A stretch of 64,000 bases of DNA from Sporosarcina sp. FSL K6-1522 (GTDB lineage Bacteria > Bacillota > Bacilli > Bacillales_A > Planococcaceae), in the NCBI RefSeq assembly GCF_038622445.1, contig NZ_CP152019.1, positions 991,501-1,055,500 of the forward strand, read 5' to 3'. Both the position numbers and the translations under genes were made by a program. Of the stretch, positions 8,506-16,655 are shown one piece after another; within the stretch, counting starts at the first letter, position 1, and each line of letters opens with the position of its first letter. The notes under the pieces were generated by a model. The model had not been told where the DNA came from, searched no databases, and worked only from the letters and a program-made list of their open reading frames with translations.

Positions 8506-9567
8506 TTGATTAATGAACAGACAGTACGTGAATTATTAGGTCAGTTGAAAGATCCGTTTTTACATAAAACGCTTGCAGAGACGACAGGTATTACAGAAGT
8601 GTCCATCAAGCCGGAAAAAAAGCATGTCAGCGTGAAGCTAGCCATTGCAAAGATCAACACAGCAGAGCAAATGGCGCTTCAGATGAAAGTAGTCGAAACG
8701 CTGAAAGAGGCAGGGGCAGAATCTGTAGGTATCCGTTTCGAAGAATTGTCGGCAGAAGTGCTTGAACAGTTCCGCGGCAAGGTAACGGAAGCGGAAACGC
8801 AGGATATCTTATCGCCATTGAGCAATACAGAATTTATTTCAATCGCATCAGGTAAAGGTGGCGTTGGGAAATCGACGGTTTCCGTCAACCTTGCTGTTGC
8901 ACTTGCACGTCTTGGGAAAAAAGTAGGTCTTATCGATGCGGATATTTATGGTTTCAGTGTGCCGGATATGATGGGTGTTACAGAATTACCAGTTATCCGT
9001 GATAACCGAATTATTCCTGTTGAGCGTCTTGGTGTAAAAGTCATTTCGATGGGCTTTTTCGTTGAGGATAATGCACCTGTCGTTTGGCGTGGCCCGATGC
9101 TTGGAAAGGCGCTCGATCAATTTTTCCGTGATGTTGAGTGGGGAGAGCTCGATTACTTACTGCTCGATTTACCGCCTGGTACAGGTGACGTAGCGCTCGA
9201 TCTTCACCAGATGATTCCGGCATCACAAGAGATTGTTGTTACGACTCCACATCCAACAGCTGCATTTGTCGCGGCACGTGCGGGCGCAATGGCGTTGCAA
9301 ACGGATCACAAATTGCTTGGTGTAGTTGAGAATATGGCTTGGTTTGAATCTAAGGTGACAGGTGAGCGTGAATTCGTCTTCGGTCAAGGTGGCGGTACAC
9401 GACTTGCTGAGGAATTGCGCACAGAGTTGCTTGGCCAAATTCCATTGGGCCAACCTGATTGGAACGATGATGACTTCGCACCGTCTGTCTATGCGGATGA
9501 TCATCCGATTGGGGAAATTTATACAGGTATTGCGAAGAATATCGTGGAAAAAACAACAAAAAAATGA
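8506..9567 (+). CDS. salA: Mrp/ApbC-family P-loop ATPase (SalA orthologue)
   Basis: Iron-sulfur carrier type ATPase; the B. subtilis orthologue SalA also affects protease regulation. Residues 1-90 form a MIP18/DUF59-like domain; the deviant Walker A GKGGVGKS lies near residue 117, followed by LIDADIYGFS and a DLPPGTGD switch. The C-terminal CxxC of iron-sulfur Mrp proteins is not evident. 353 residues. TTG at 8506 lies 9 nt after AAGGAG and its context (MINEQTVRELLGQL) aligns with the usual N-terminus. Named by family and synteny. Confidence 0.9.
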   Translation: MINEQTVRELLGQLKDPFLHKTLAETTGITEVSIKPEKKHVSVKLAIAKINTAEQMALQMKVVETLKEAGAESVGIRFEELSAEVLEQFRGKVTEAETQDILSPLSNTEFISIASGKGGVGKSTVSVNLAVALARLGKKVGLIDADIYGFSVPDMMGVTELPVIRDNRIIPVERLGVKVISMGFFVEDNAPVVWRGPMLGKALDQFFRDVEWGELDYLLLDLPPGTGDVALDLHQMIPASQEIVVTTPHPTAAFVAARAGAMALQTDHKLLGVVENMAWFESKVTGEREFVFGQGGGTRLAEELRTELLGQIPLGQPDWNDDDFAPSVYADDHPIGEIYTGIAKNIVEKTTKK

Positions 9568-9586
9568 CCGTATGATAGATACGGCC
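9566..9586. terminator. Short hairpin between salA and gerD
   Basis: GACCGTAT/ATACGGCC stem overlapping the salA stop codon; T run is only moderate (ATTTA). It may act for both convergent genes. Confidence 0.45.
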
Positions 9587-9608
9587 ATTTACATGTAGAT
9601 GGGGGAGG

Positions 9609-10229
9609 CTATTTGCCGCTCCCATCTTCTTTGCCTCCAGATTTATCACCCTTTTTTTCGCTGTCACTACCGCCACCACCACTACCACCGCTCACTTCTT
9701 TTTTATCTTCGCCCGCCTTCAAAATGAGTTCTTGCCACTTCGTTTGCAGTAATGGGCTCGCAATGGTTTCCTCAACAACCTTTTCTAAACTCTTCTTCAT
9801 ATTCGCCGATTGCATCACCGTTTCCATCTTTTTTTGCATATCAGGCTGACTGAAAAAAGCTTCGAGTTCTTTTTGGAATTCGGCGTCCTTCATGAGTTCC
9901 TTCATAACTTCTTGTTGCTCAGTCTTCATACTTTTTGCGATGCTCTCCGTGAACTTTGGATCTTCAAACGTTTTTTTCCAGAATGCTTTGCCTTGCTCAG
10001 ACAGCAATGTGTCTTCAATCGATTTCTTCACTTCTGGCTGCTCAAGGATGAGTAATTCCTTGAATTCTGGATCAGTGAGCATTTGCTTGATCGCTTTTTT
10101 TCCATCTTCGGTCTGTAGCGCATCCGTCGTCATTTTTTTGATTTCATCATATGTCGGCCCGGATTGCTGCATCCCACACCCGGTCAAAAGGACGGTTAAT
10201 AACAATAAATGAAAACACCTTTTTTTCAT
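9609..10229 (-). CDS. gerD: Spore germination lipoprotein GerD
   Basis: Inner-membrane lipoprotein that clusters GerA-type nutrient receptors in the spore (germinosome). Signal peptide with lipobox LLTGC near residue 18, then a long helical region of short Lys/Glu repeats typical of GerD, and a glycine-serine tail (GGSGGGG) ending in Lys/Gly. 206 residues against about 185 in B. subtilis; the extra length is the tail. ATG 10229 follows GGAAGGGAT; longer in-frame starts (10262) lack a site. It lies between salA and kbaA as in Bacillus but on the opposite strand to both. Confidence 0.92.
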   Translation of the reverse strand: MKKRCFHLLLLTVLLTGCGMQQSGPTYDEIKKMTTDALQTEDGKKAIKQMLTDPEFKELLILEQPEVKKSIEDTLLSEQGKAFWKKTFEDPKFTESIAKSMKTEQQEVMKELMKDAEFQKELEAFFSQPDMQKKMETVMQSANMKKSLEKVVEETIASPLLQTKWQELILKAGEDKKEVSGGSGGGGSDSEKKGDKSGGKEDGSGK

Positions 10230-10372
10230 GGAAATCAAAATCCCTTCCATTAGCATTTTCATTTATTGTTCACAATATGGCGGGGAATATGCATGAGAAG
10301 ATGAAGGAAATAGATTTTTCGTGAAAACGTTGTTACACTATTGGAAGAACTCGAAAACGGAGGATTATTGTC

Positions 10373-11053
10373 GTGACGATACGAAATTGGGTAAAATTCT
10401 TTTTTAATGCATTGGTAATTGGAGGATTTGTAACAGCGGTTGTTGGGCTAATTGTCCGCTGGGAATTCTTTTCACAATATTTATCGAGCGGTGAAATTGG
10501 GCAATTTATAGGCGCGCTTCTATGGATGATTTTCCTTGGATTTACGATGAGTGTTGTTGCGCAAATGGGCTTTTTCGCTTATTTAACCGTCCATCAATTC
10601 GGCGTGAACTTGTTTAAGACGCTAACATTGTGGAACTGGGTTCAACTGCTTATCATTGCAGTTGTGTTATTCGATCTTATTTTCTTTAGATTCCGTTTGA
10701 CGTCAGATGATACAGGTCGTACGTTGTTGTATCTTGTTTTACTTGGAACATTGGTCGGCGTTTCAGCCGTCACTGCTTATTTTAAAGCACAATGGACGAA
10801 GAAGCATACACTGATTTCGGCGCTATTTTTCATGATTGTTATTACAACACTTGAATGGTTACCTGCTTTGATGGTGCGTTCGGGGAATATCGATTCATGG
10901 GTAACGATTTTATTGTTCCCACTTTTAGCGGTAAATGCTTACCAACTTTTAGCACTTCCGAAGTATAACAGGCAGTCCGATGAGGATAAAAAGCGATTGG
11001 ATGAACGCAGAAAAAATCGTAAAAACACAGCAAAAGCGTCTGCTAAAAAATAA
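10373..11053 (+). CDS. kbaA: KinB-signalling pathway activation protein KbaA
   Basis: Integral membrane protein needed for activation of the sporulation kinase KinB in B. subtilis. 226 residues with about six hydrophobic segments (near 12-32, 45-70, 85-105, 118-137, 145-165, 175-195) and a short Lys-rich cytoplasmic tail (KKRLDERRKNRKN). GTG start 9 nt after CGGAGG. Identification rests on topology, length and position beside gerD. Confidence 0.88.
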   Translation: MTIRNWVKFFFNALVIGGFVTAVVGLIVRWEFFSQYLSSGEIGQFIGALLWMIFLGFTMSVVAQMGFFAYLTVHQFGVNLFKTLTLWNWVQLLIIAVVLFDLIFFRFRLTSDDTGRTLLYLVLLGTLVGVSAVTAYFKAQWTKKHTLISALFFMIVITTLEWLPALMVRSGNIDSWVTILLFPLLAVNAYQLLALPKYNRQSDEDKKRLDERRKNRKNTAKASAKK

Positions 11054-11100
11054 AAAACTCGTACAGCTGCCTATAAGAGGACTGGCTGTACGAGTTTTTT
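11052..11100. terminator. Bidirectional terminator between kbaA and deacetylase-like gene
   Basis: AAAAACTCGTACAGC pairs perfectly with GCTGTACGAGTTTTT and ends in T6; A6 on the left gives a U run in the other direction. Confidence 0.85.
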
Positions 11101-11109
11101 GTCGTGGAA

Positions 11110-11772
11110 TTATTTAGGGGTTTTCTTTGTTTTGATTGTTGGATTAAATAAGACATCTTCCAAAGGTTGAAAGGTACGGGTGTCGTATAATTTGTGCAAG
11201 GCAGTCAAATCTGTACGTTGTTCACGATTATGTGGAACGGAGATAATTTCACCAGGCTTCACAGGAGGAGGATTAGCTCCATGCCAAGAGAAGGATGAGC
11301 CGAGTGCATTGACTTCTGCTTCCCAAAGCATCAGTTGCAAAGAATGGGGGAATACTTCATCAGCGGTGCGGAACCACAGTGGTTTTGTACCGAAAAGAGC
11401 TTGGAATTGTTCGAGTTGACCCGTAAAAAGTGCGGTGTTTTGGTCGTAAGCGTTACCGGCATGTCCAAGGAGCCCGACCGGAATGTTTTTTTCGTTAATC
11501 AATTTGATGGTTTCGGGAAAGCGGTTTGCCCAGCCTGTGTCTACAAAGAGAAAAGGGTAAGGTGTGTTGAGCTCACGTATCCATTGCTCTACCTCGAGAT
11601 CCCCAAAGGACAAGTTAACGGTTAGCGCAGAACCATTTATCCCACGTGTAATGACGGCGGGTTCTTCTGTTACACGAAACACGGAGGTGAGCGAGGCTTG
11701 ATCAGGGAATGGCGTAAGAAAGAGAAATAGCCCACTACAAATGATGGCAATCATCACATATTTTTTTCGCAT
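11110..11772 (-). CDS. Degenerate polysaccharide deacetylase-like protein (PdaB position)
   Basis: N-terminal signal anchor (about residues 5-22), then a NodB-like pattern: ALTVNLSFGDLE where active enzymes have TFDDG, PFLFVDTGWANRF then IPVGLLGHAGNAYD where they have the HxxxH zinc motif, and PLWFRTADE in place of the FRPPYG motif. The metal-binding Asp and both His of the HxxxH motif are not conserved, so catalysis is unlikely. In B. subtilis this slot after kbaA holds pdaB (ybaN). 220 residues; here the gene is convergent with kbaA. Possibly a structural spore protein. Confidence 0.65.
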   Translation of the reverse strand: MRKKYVMIAIICSGLFLFLTPFPDQASLTSVFRVTEEPAVITRGINGSALTVNLSFGDLEVEQWIRELNTPYPFLFVDTGWANRFPETIKLINEKNIPVGLLGHAGNAYDQNTALFTGQLEQFQALFGTKPLWFRTADEVFPHSLQLMLWEAEVNALGSSFSWHGANPPPVKPGEIISVPHNREQRTDLTALHKLYDTRTFQPLEDVLFNPTIKTKKTPK

Positions 11773-11895
11773 ATATTGTCCCCTTTGTGCACAATCTATA
11801 ATACTTTATGAAATGTTGTTGACGGATATGCATGGAAGGTGGTACTATTATTAAGTCGTTGTCGGAAACGGAAACGAAATTTTTTTAAAAAAGAG

Positions 11896-11923
11896 TTGCT
11901 AAATAATTTATTCTTGTTATAAT
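11896..11923 (+). promoter_or_regulatory. Promoter of the tRNA operon
   Basis: TTGCTA, 16 bases, TATAAT, located 30 bases before the first tRNA. Confidence 0.8.
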
Positions 11924-11953
11924 GGAATTTGTCATGAACGAAGTACACATCAT

Positions 11954-12028
11954 TCCGCAGTAGCTCAGTGGTAGAGCAATCGGCTGTTAACCGATCGGTC
12001 GTAGGTTCGAGTCCTACCTGCGGAGCCA
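11954..12028 (+). tRNA. tRNA-Asn (GTT)
   Basis: Acceptor TCCGCAG/CTGCGGA, anticodon loop CTGTTAA, T arm GGTTCGAGTCC, encoded CCA. First of five tRNAs. Confidence 0.97.
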
Positions 12029-12032
12029 TACT

Positions 12033-12108
12033 GCTTCCATAGCTCAGTAGGTAGAGTGCTTCCATGGTAAGGAAGAGGTCACCGGTTCGAATCCGGTTGG
12101 AAGCTCCA
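12033..12108 (+). tRNA. tRNA-Thr (GGT)
   Basis: Acceptor GCTTCCA/TGGAAGC, anticodon loop ATGGTAA, T arm GGTTCGAATCC, encoded CCA. Starts 4 bases after tRNA-Asn. Confidence 0.96.
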
Positions 12109-12202
12109 AGAGAACTTCTCAGGAGAGCATCCTTAAGGCTTGAAGTAAGCAGTAGTATGAAGTTGATGTAGTCATGCAGCGCGTATTTTATTTTAAAAAT
12201 AT

Positions 12203-12277
12203 GGCCCCTTGGTCAAGCGGTTAAGACACCGCCCTTTCACGGCGGTAACACGGGTTCGAATCCCGTAGGGGTCACCA
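12203..12277 (+). tRNA. tRNA-Glu (TTC)
   Basis: Acceptor GGCCCCT/AGGGGTC, anticodon loop CTTTCAC, T arm GGTTCGAATCC, encoded CCA. A 94-base spacer separates it from tRNA-Thr. Confidence 0.97.
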
Positions 12278-12311
12278 TTATTTTATGAACTTTGAATCTT
12301 ATTGCACTCCT

Positions 12312-12462
12312 GTTAAAATTGGGAGAAGCGATCAGAACAAGGAAGCAATTGGGCGAAAGCAAGGAAGGCATCCTAAAATCACCGCATCGTGCGGTAACGG
12401 GTGCATGACCTACATCCTGTAGGCCTTTGACGCAGTAATGCGAAGCTTATCGCAATTTTAAC
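12312..12462 (+). repeat. Structured spacer between tRNA-Glu and tRNA-Tyr with inverted ends
   Basis: GTTAAAATTG at 12312 is repeated as CAATTTTAAC ending at 12462; extending inward gives about 15 of 17 paired bases. Inside are smaller hairpins (CCGCATCGTGCGG; CCTACATCCTGTAGG). The whole block lies in the tRNA transcript and is removed on processing. It may be an inserted small element or a processing structure. Confidence 0.5.
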
Positions 12463-12464
12463 TT

Positions 12465-12549
12465 GGTGGGGTAGCGAAGTGGCTAAACGCGGCGGACTGT
12501 AAATCCGCTCCCTCCGGGTTCGGCGGTTCGAATCCGTCCCCCACCACCA
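12465..12549 (+). tRNA. tRNA-Tyr (GTA)
   Basis: Class II tRNA with long variable arm; anticodon loop CTGTAAA, acceptor GGTGGGG/CCCCACC, encoded CCA. Confidence 0.97.
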
Positions 12550-12620
12550 TTACTATTTGTCCTTATGACATTCTATGACGAGTTCTCGTATACATACGGT
12601 ACTTATTATATTTTTAACAT

Positions 12621-12695
12621 TGGGGTATAGCCAAGCGGTAAGGCAACGGACTTTGACTCCGTCATTCGTTGGTTCGAATCCAGCTACCCCAGCCA
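12621..12695 (+). tRNA. tRNA-Gln (TTG)
   Basis: Acceptor TGGGGTA/TACCCCA, anticodon loop CTTTGAC, encoded CCA. Last tRNA of the operon. Confidence 0.97.
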
Positions 12696-12751
12696 TTTTT
12701 TGCGATAGCTATACCTTTACCTAACCATGTTATGAATAATAAGTTTGACGA

Positions 12752-12783
12752 AATCCTTTTCAAAGCCGAAAAGGATTTTTTTT
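12752..12783 (+). terminator. Terminator of the tRNA operon
   Basis: AATCCTTTTC/GAAAAGGATT stem running into T9. The rest of the 374-base gap up to 13070 holds no gene that I can support. Confidence 0.9.
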
Positions 12784-13069
12784 ATGTGCTTTTTTTGTAA
12801 ATAGGACAACTTAATGCGATTTGATGTATACTTATGGGTATGCTGAAATATGTAGTGCTAAATTACTGTCAATTCAATATGATATAAATAGTTTACTTCT
12901 TGTGGATGGCGGACTTTATATATAATACGAAAGATGTGAGTTGAGTCTTTAGACATCTGGAGTCTGGATACACATAAATAAGAGTGAGTATTTAGTTTTA
13001 ATCACATGTAAGTATAACTATTCGAAAAGTACTTATGTGTAATAAGTTGAAAGGAGAAGTGATGGTTAC

Positions 13070-14788
13070 ATGTCTAATGATAGGAAAATGGTACGAGAAT
13101 TAATACGCCATGAGCATAATAAGAATTCGCGAAAATTACTTGAGGATATTGCAGATGCACTCGATCGGTCGGCTATTGTGGCGATTACAGATCGAGCTGG
13201 AAGAATCATTTACGTCAATGATCTATTTGTTCAAATATCACAGTATAGCAGTGAAGAGCTAATTGGTACGACCCATAAAATCATCAATTCGAATTATCAT
13301 CCAGGGCATTTCTTTAAGGACATGTGGATCACCATAAGTTCCGGGAATATTTGGAGGGGGGATATCCGCAATCGGGCGAAGGATGGTTCTTATTATTGGG
13401 TAGACACAACGATTGTTCCGTTTTTTAATGATGAGGGGAAGCCTTATCAATATATTTCGATTCGATATGATATTACGTCACGGAAAGAATCCGAGCGGCT
13501 GACACATAACCTCATCCATTATGACCAATTGACGAATGTGCCCAATCGAACTTCTTTTCGAAGAATATTGCGTGAAGAAGTAGGGATAGCCGAAAAACAG
13601 GAGACTAAACTTGCTTTTGTTTATTTGAACATTGATCGCTTTCGATATGTGAATGATTCCTATGGTCATGAGGCTGGGGATTATGTGCTGTTGGAGATTG
13701 CGAAGCGTCTTAAGAAGATGCTAGAAAAGGAGCATTTTGTCGGTCGGCTTTCGGGAGATGAGTTTGCGGTACTGCTGAAGGATATCCGTGATGCGGAGCA
13801 TGCGGAGCGGATTATTCATGAAGTTCAGCAATGCCTTGAGGAACCGATTGAAATACTTGGGCAGGTGCATACCCCGTCAGTCAGCTTTGGTATTGCTCTT
13901 TTTCCAGAGCATGCGGTCAATCCATCAGAGCTCGTTATGAAGGCGGAACAAGCGCTTTCTAGTGCAAAAGAGCATGGAGGGAGTGGCTATGCAATCTATC
14001 GGCGTGGCACGGCATCGAAAACGTTGGAGCGAATTTTGCTAGAGAATGAGTTACGGAAAAGTGTGTTACTCGGTCATTTTAGCCTTGATTATCAGCCGAA
14101 GGTGAGATTGGCAACAGGTGAACTGACTGGCGTTGAGGCGCTTGTTAGATGGAACCATCCAGAGTTAGGGAGAATTTCGCCGATTAAATTTATTCCGATG
14201 GCGGAAGAAACAAGGCTGATTTTACCTTTGGGGGAATGGGTGTTGCGCGAGGCTTGTAGGCAGGCAAAAGAATGGCAAGACCGTGGCTATCAAAAGTTTC
14301 GGACAGCTATTAATATGTCTGCAGTTCAGTTGGAAGAGCCAACGATTCTAGCAACGATTCAAGAGACTTTAGATGAAACGGGCGTAGCAGCAGAATTACT
14401 CGAAATTGAATTGACTGAAAGCGCATTTGCGGATAAAGATGAGATACGTGAAACGGTTCAGAAAATCCGGGAGATGGGCATTACTGTGTCCATTGATGAT
14501 TTTGGAACGGGTTATAGTACGTTTAGTTATATAAAGGAATTGCCTGCTGATATTTTGAAAATTGATATGTCTTTTGTGCGGGATATGCATGAAAATGTCG
14601 ACAGCCGTGCGATTGTGAAAGCGATTGTGACGTTGGCGGATACGGTTGGCTTAAACGTCATTGCGGAAGGCGTCGAGTATGAAGAGCAAGTTGACATTTT
14701 GTTGCAGATGGGTTGCCGAGAGGGGCAAGGCTATCACTATAGCAAACCTACTACACCACAAGACTGTGAGCGTTTTATGAGAAAATAA
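13070..14788 (+). CDS. PAS-GGDEF-EAL cyclic-di-GMP enzyme
   Basis: Signalling protein with a PAS sensor (about residues 30-140), a diguanylate cyclase domain (about 150-310, signature GRLSGDEFAVLL) and an EAL phosphodiesterase domain (about 325-570). The cyclase motif is SGDEF, a tolerated variant. EAL residues appear complete: GVEALVRW, INMSAVQL, EIELTES, SIDDFGTG, ILKIDMSF and IAEGVE, so c-di-GMP hydrolysis is likely. No membrane segment, hence cytosolic. The ATG lies 13 nt after AAAGGAG, slightly long. Single gene between the tRNAs and rocF. Confidence 0.92.
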   Translation: MSNDRKMVRELIRHEHNKNSRKLLEDIADALDRSAIVAITDRAGRIIYVNDLFVQISQYSSEELIGTTHKIINSNYHPGHFFKDMWITISSGNIWRGDIRNRAKDGSYYWVDTTIVPFFNDEGKPYQYISIRYDITSRKESERLTHNLIHYDQLTNVPNRTSFRRILREEVGIAEKQETKLAFVYLNIDRFRYVNDSYGHEAGDYVLLEIAKRLKKMLEKEHFVGRLSGDEFAVLLKDIRDAEHAERIIHEVQQCLEEPIEILGQVHTPSVSFGIALFPEHAVNPSELVMKAEQALSSAKEHGGSGYAIYRRGTASKTLERILLENELRKSVLLGHFSLDYQPKVRLATGELTGVEALVRWNHPELGRISPIKFIPMAEETRLILPLGEWVLREACRQAKEWQDRGYQKFRTAINMSAVQLEEPTILATIQETLDETGVAAELLEIELTESAFADKDEIRETVQKIREMGITVSIDDFGTGYSTFSYIKELPADILKIDMSFVRDMHENVDSRAIVKAIVTLADTVGLNVIAEGVEYEEQVDILLQMGCREGQGYHYSKPTTPQDCERFMRK

Positions 14789-14882
14789 TTGAATGGTGAA
14801 TAAATATTCAGAACTTTGTTGTGTTGAGCCAAACCTATCAATGGACGTACAATAGATGCATTGTATAGGGGAGGTATTGGGC

Positions 14883-15788
14883 ATGGGAGATTTGAATATA
14901 GCGGTGATTGGTGTGCCGCTTGATTTTGGGCAAAGCCGCCGAGGGGTGGATATGGGGCCGAGTGCGATTCGTTATGCGGGCGCTATTGGAAGAATTGAAG
15001 CTATTGGGCATCAGGTGACAGATGAAGGAAATATTCATGTAAGTGCTGTGGAGCATAAAAATCATAAGGATGCTAAGCTGAAAAACCTAGAGGAAGTTGT
15101 TCAAGCAACAGAAATGCTTGCGCGGAAAGTTTCGGAGGTTGTGAAAGCAGGGAGGTTTCCACTGGTTTTTGGGGGAGATCATAGCATTTCCATCGGAACA
15201 CTTGCAGGGCTTAGCGACGGCTATCGAAATCTAGGCGTGATTTGGTATGATGCACATGCGGATTTGAATACAGCGGATACGTCGCCATCAGGGAATATTC
15301 ACGGTATGCCGCTTGCTGCGAGTCTTGGTTTTGGGCATGAACGTTTGGTTAATGTGCATCGTGTGGGCCGGAAAGTGAAGCCTGAGAATGTTGTGATTAT
15401 TGGCGCGCGTTCTGTCGATGCTGGCGAGCGGGAATTGATTAAACAGCAAGGGATTAAGGTGTATACGATGCATGAGATCGACCGGGATGGCATGACGGCT
15501 GTGATGGAGAGTGCGATTGCGTATTTACAGGCGCGTGAAGTGGATGGCGTTCATCTATCCGTTGATTTGGATGGGCTTGATCCGTTGTATACGCCGGGTG
15601 TAGGAACGCCGGTACCGGGTGGGATCAGTTATCGAGAAAGTCATCTTGCTATGGAGATGCTGGAAGATGCCGGGCTGATTACGTCCGCTGAGTTTGTGGA
15701 AGTGAACCCGATTCTTGATGAGAAAAACAAAACTGCGGATGTTGCGGTTGGACTGATGGGCTCATTGTTTGGGGAGAAATTACTGTAG
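14883..15788 (+). CDS. rocF: Arginase
   Basis: Cleaves L-arginine to ornithine and urea in arginine catabolism. The binuclear manganese motifs are GGDHSIS (His), WYDAHADLNT (Asp, His, Asp) and SVDLDGLDP (two Asp). 301 residues against 296 in B. subtilis RocF. ATG 14883 follows TAGGGGAGG by 8 nt; the ATG at 14856 lies upstream of this site. Single-gene unit with its own terminator; no rocDE neighbour here. Confidence 0.95.
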   Translation: MGDLNIAVIGVPLDFGQSRRGVDMGPSAIRYAGAIGRIEAIGHQVTDEGNIHVSAVEHKNHKDAKLKNLEEVVQATEMLARKVSEVVKAGRFPLVFGGDHSISIGTLAGLSDGYRNLGVIWYDAHADLNTADTSPSGNIHGMPLAASLGFGHERLVNVHRVGRKVKPENVVIIGARSVDAGERELIKQQGIKVYTMHEIDRDGMTAVMESAIAYLQAREVDGVHLSVDLDGLDPLYTPGVGTPVPGGISYRESHLAMEMLEDAGLITSAEFVEVNPILDEKNKTADVAVGLMGSLFGEKLL

Positions 15789-15802
15789 GTTTTATAGGAG
15801 AG

Positions 15803-15830
15803 ACCGTCCAGCGAGTTTGGGCGGTTTTTT
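15803..15830 (+). terminator. Terminator of rocF
   Basis: ACCGTCC/GGGCGGT stem (one G-T pair) followed by T6. Confidence 0.8.
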
Positions 15831-15867
15831 GATGGTTTCATTTTCTTGTAGGATGTGTTTCCAAAGT

Positions 15868-15930
15868 ACGCAAACTGCTTGTGAAACCGCGCAAAGTCGT
15901 TGCTGAAGCACGCAAACCGGCTGCGAAACC
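15868..15930 (+). repeat. Three 21-bp direct repeats, same family as the 32.5 kb array
   Basis: Units start at 15868, 15889 and 15910; each opens RCGCAAA and closes with GAAACC or GAAGC, with a variable centre. Period and conserved ends match the 27-unit array at 32463-33029. It lies between the rocF terminator and the sigW promoter. No gene is seen in 15831-16014. Confidence 0.75.
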
Positions 15931-16014
15931 ATCCGTGCTGCTCATGTATTTCATAATTTCAGTAAAAAGGAAGATATGGTAACGAATCTTTGTTAAAATA
16001 TAATTAACGAAAAA

Positions 16015-16041
16015 TGAAACCTGTCGATGCCTTCATACGTA
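16015..16041 (+). promoter_or_regulatory. Sigma-W autoregulatory promoter of sigW-rsiW
   Basis: TGAAAC, 17 bases, CGTA: the sigma-W ECF consensus, about 35 bases before the sigW ribosome binding site. Confidence 0.85.
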
Positions 16042-16079
16042 TAGAAGGGACAGCCGCATAGAGCGGAGGATGAGATCTA

Positions 16080-16643
16080 TTGGATGATTTGGTGAATAAA
16101 CGAATAAATGACGTGTTGAAAGGCAATCAGGATGCGTTTGAAGAAATCGTAACCTTGTTTCAACATCGACTGTATCAGGTATGCTATAGGATGCTTCATA
16201 ATGCCCAGGAGGCAGAAGATATCGCCCAGGAAGCCTTTGTCCGAGCATATATTAATATTCATACGTTTGATCAGAAGCGAAAATTTTCAACGTGGTTATT
16301 CAGAATTGCGACGAATTTATGCATTGATCGAATCCGAAAAAAGAAACCGGATTATTATCTTGATGCGGAAGTACCGGGGACGGAAGGTTTGAATATGTAT
16401 TCGCAAGTGGCAGCAACGGGTAAGTTGCCGGAAGAAGAAGTGGAAAAGATGGAAATGCAAGAGAGAATACAATACGAAATCGGTAGACTGCCGGAGAAGT
16501 ATCGTTCCGCTATTATTTTGCGCTATATAGAGGAGTTGCCGTTGCAGGAAATTAGCGACATTTTGGATTTGCCATTGGGAACAGTGAAAACCCGTGTTCA
16601 CCGCGGGCGAGAAGCTCTTCGGAAACAGATGGGTAATATGTAG
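16080..16643 (+). CDS. sigW: ECF sigma factor SigW
   Basis: Extracytoplasmic-function sigma factor for envelope stress and antimicrobial resistance. Region 2 holds AEDIAQEAFVRAY and FSTWLFRIATNLCIDRI; the linker KKKPDYYLDAEVPGTEGL is near-identical to B. subtilis SigW; region 4 is LPLQEISDILDLP then GTVKTRVHRGRE. 187 residues. The start is TTG at 16080, about 11 nt after GCGGAGG, matching the usual N-terminus. Followed after 12 bases by its anti-sigma factor. Confidence 0.96.
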   Translation: MDDLVNKRINDVLKGNQDAFEEIVTLFQHRLYQVCYRMLHNAQEAEDIAQEAFVRAYINIHTFDQKRKFSTWLFRIATNLCIDRIRKKKPDYYLDAEVPGTEGLNMYSQVAATGKLPEEEVEKMEMQERIQYEIGRLPEKYRSAIILRYIEELPLQEISDILDLPLGTVKTRVHRGREALRKQMGNM

Positions 16644-16655
16644 GAGGTAATTGAT

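Noticed and set aside
9350..9688. ORFs antisense to the salA 3' end and gerD tail
   Set aside because: Shadows produced by the gerD glycine-rich tail and salA codons; no start signals.
11796..12065. Minus-strand ORF containing VGLEPTTDRLTADCSTTELL
   Set aside because: A well-known artefact: antisense translation of tRNA-Asn.
11773..12800. rRNA genes beside the tRNA cluster, as in B. subtilis
   Set aside because: No 16S, 23S or 5S sequence is present; the cluster has its own promoter and terminator.
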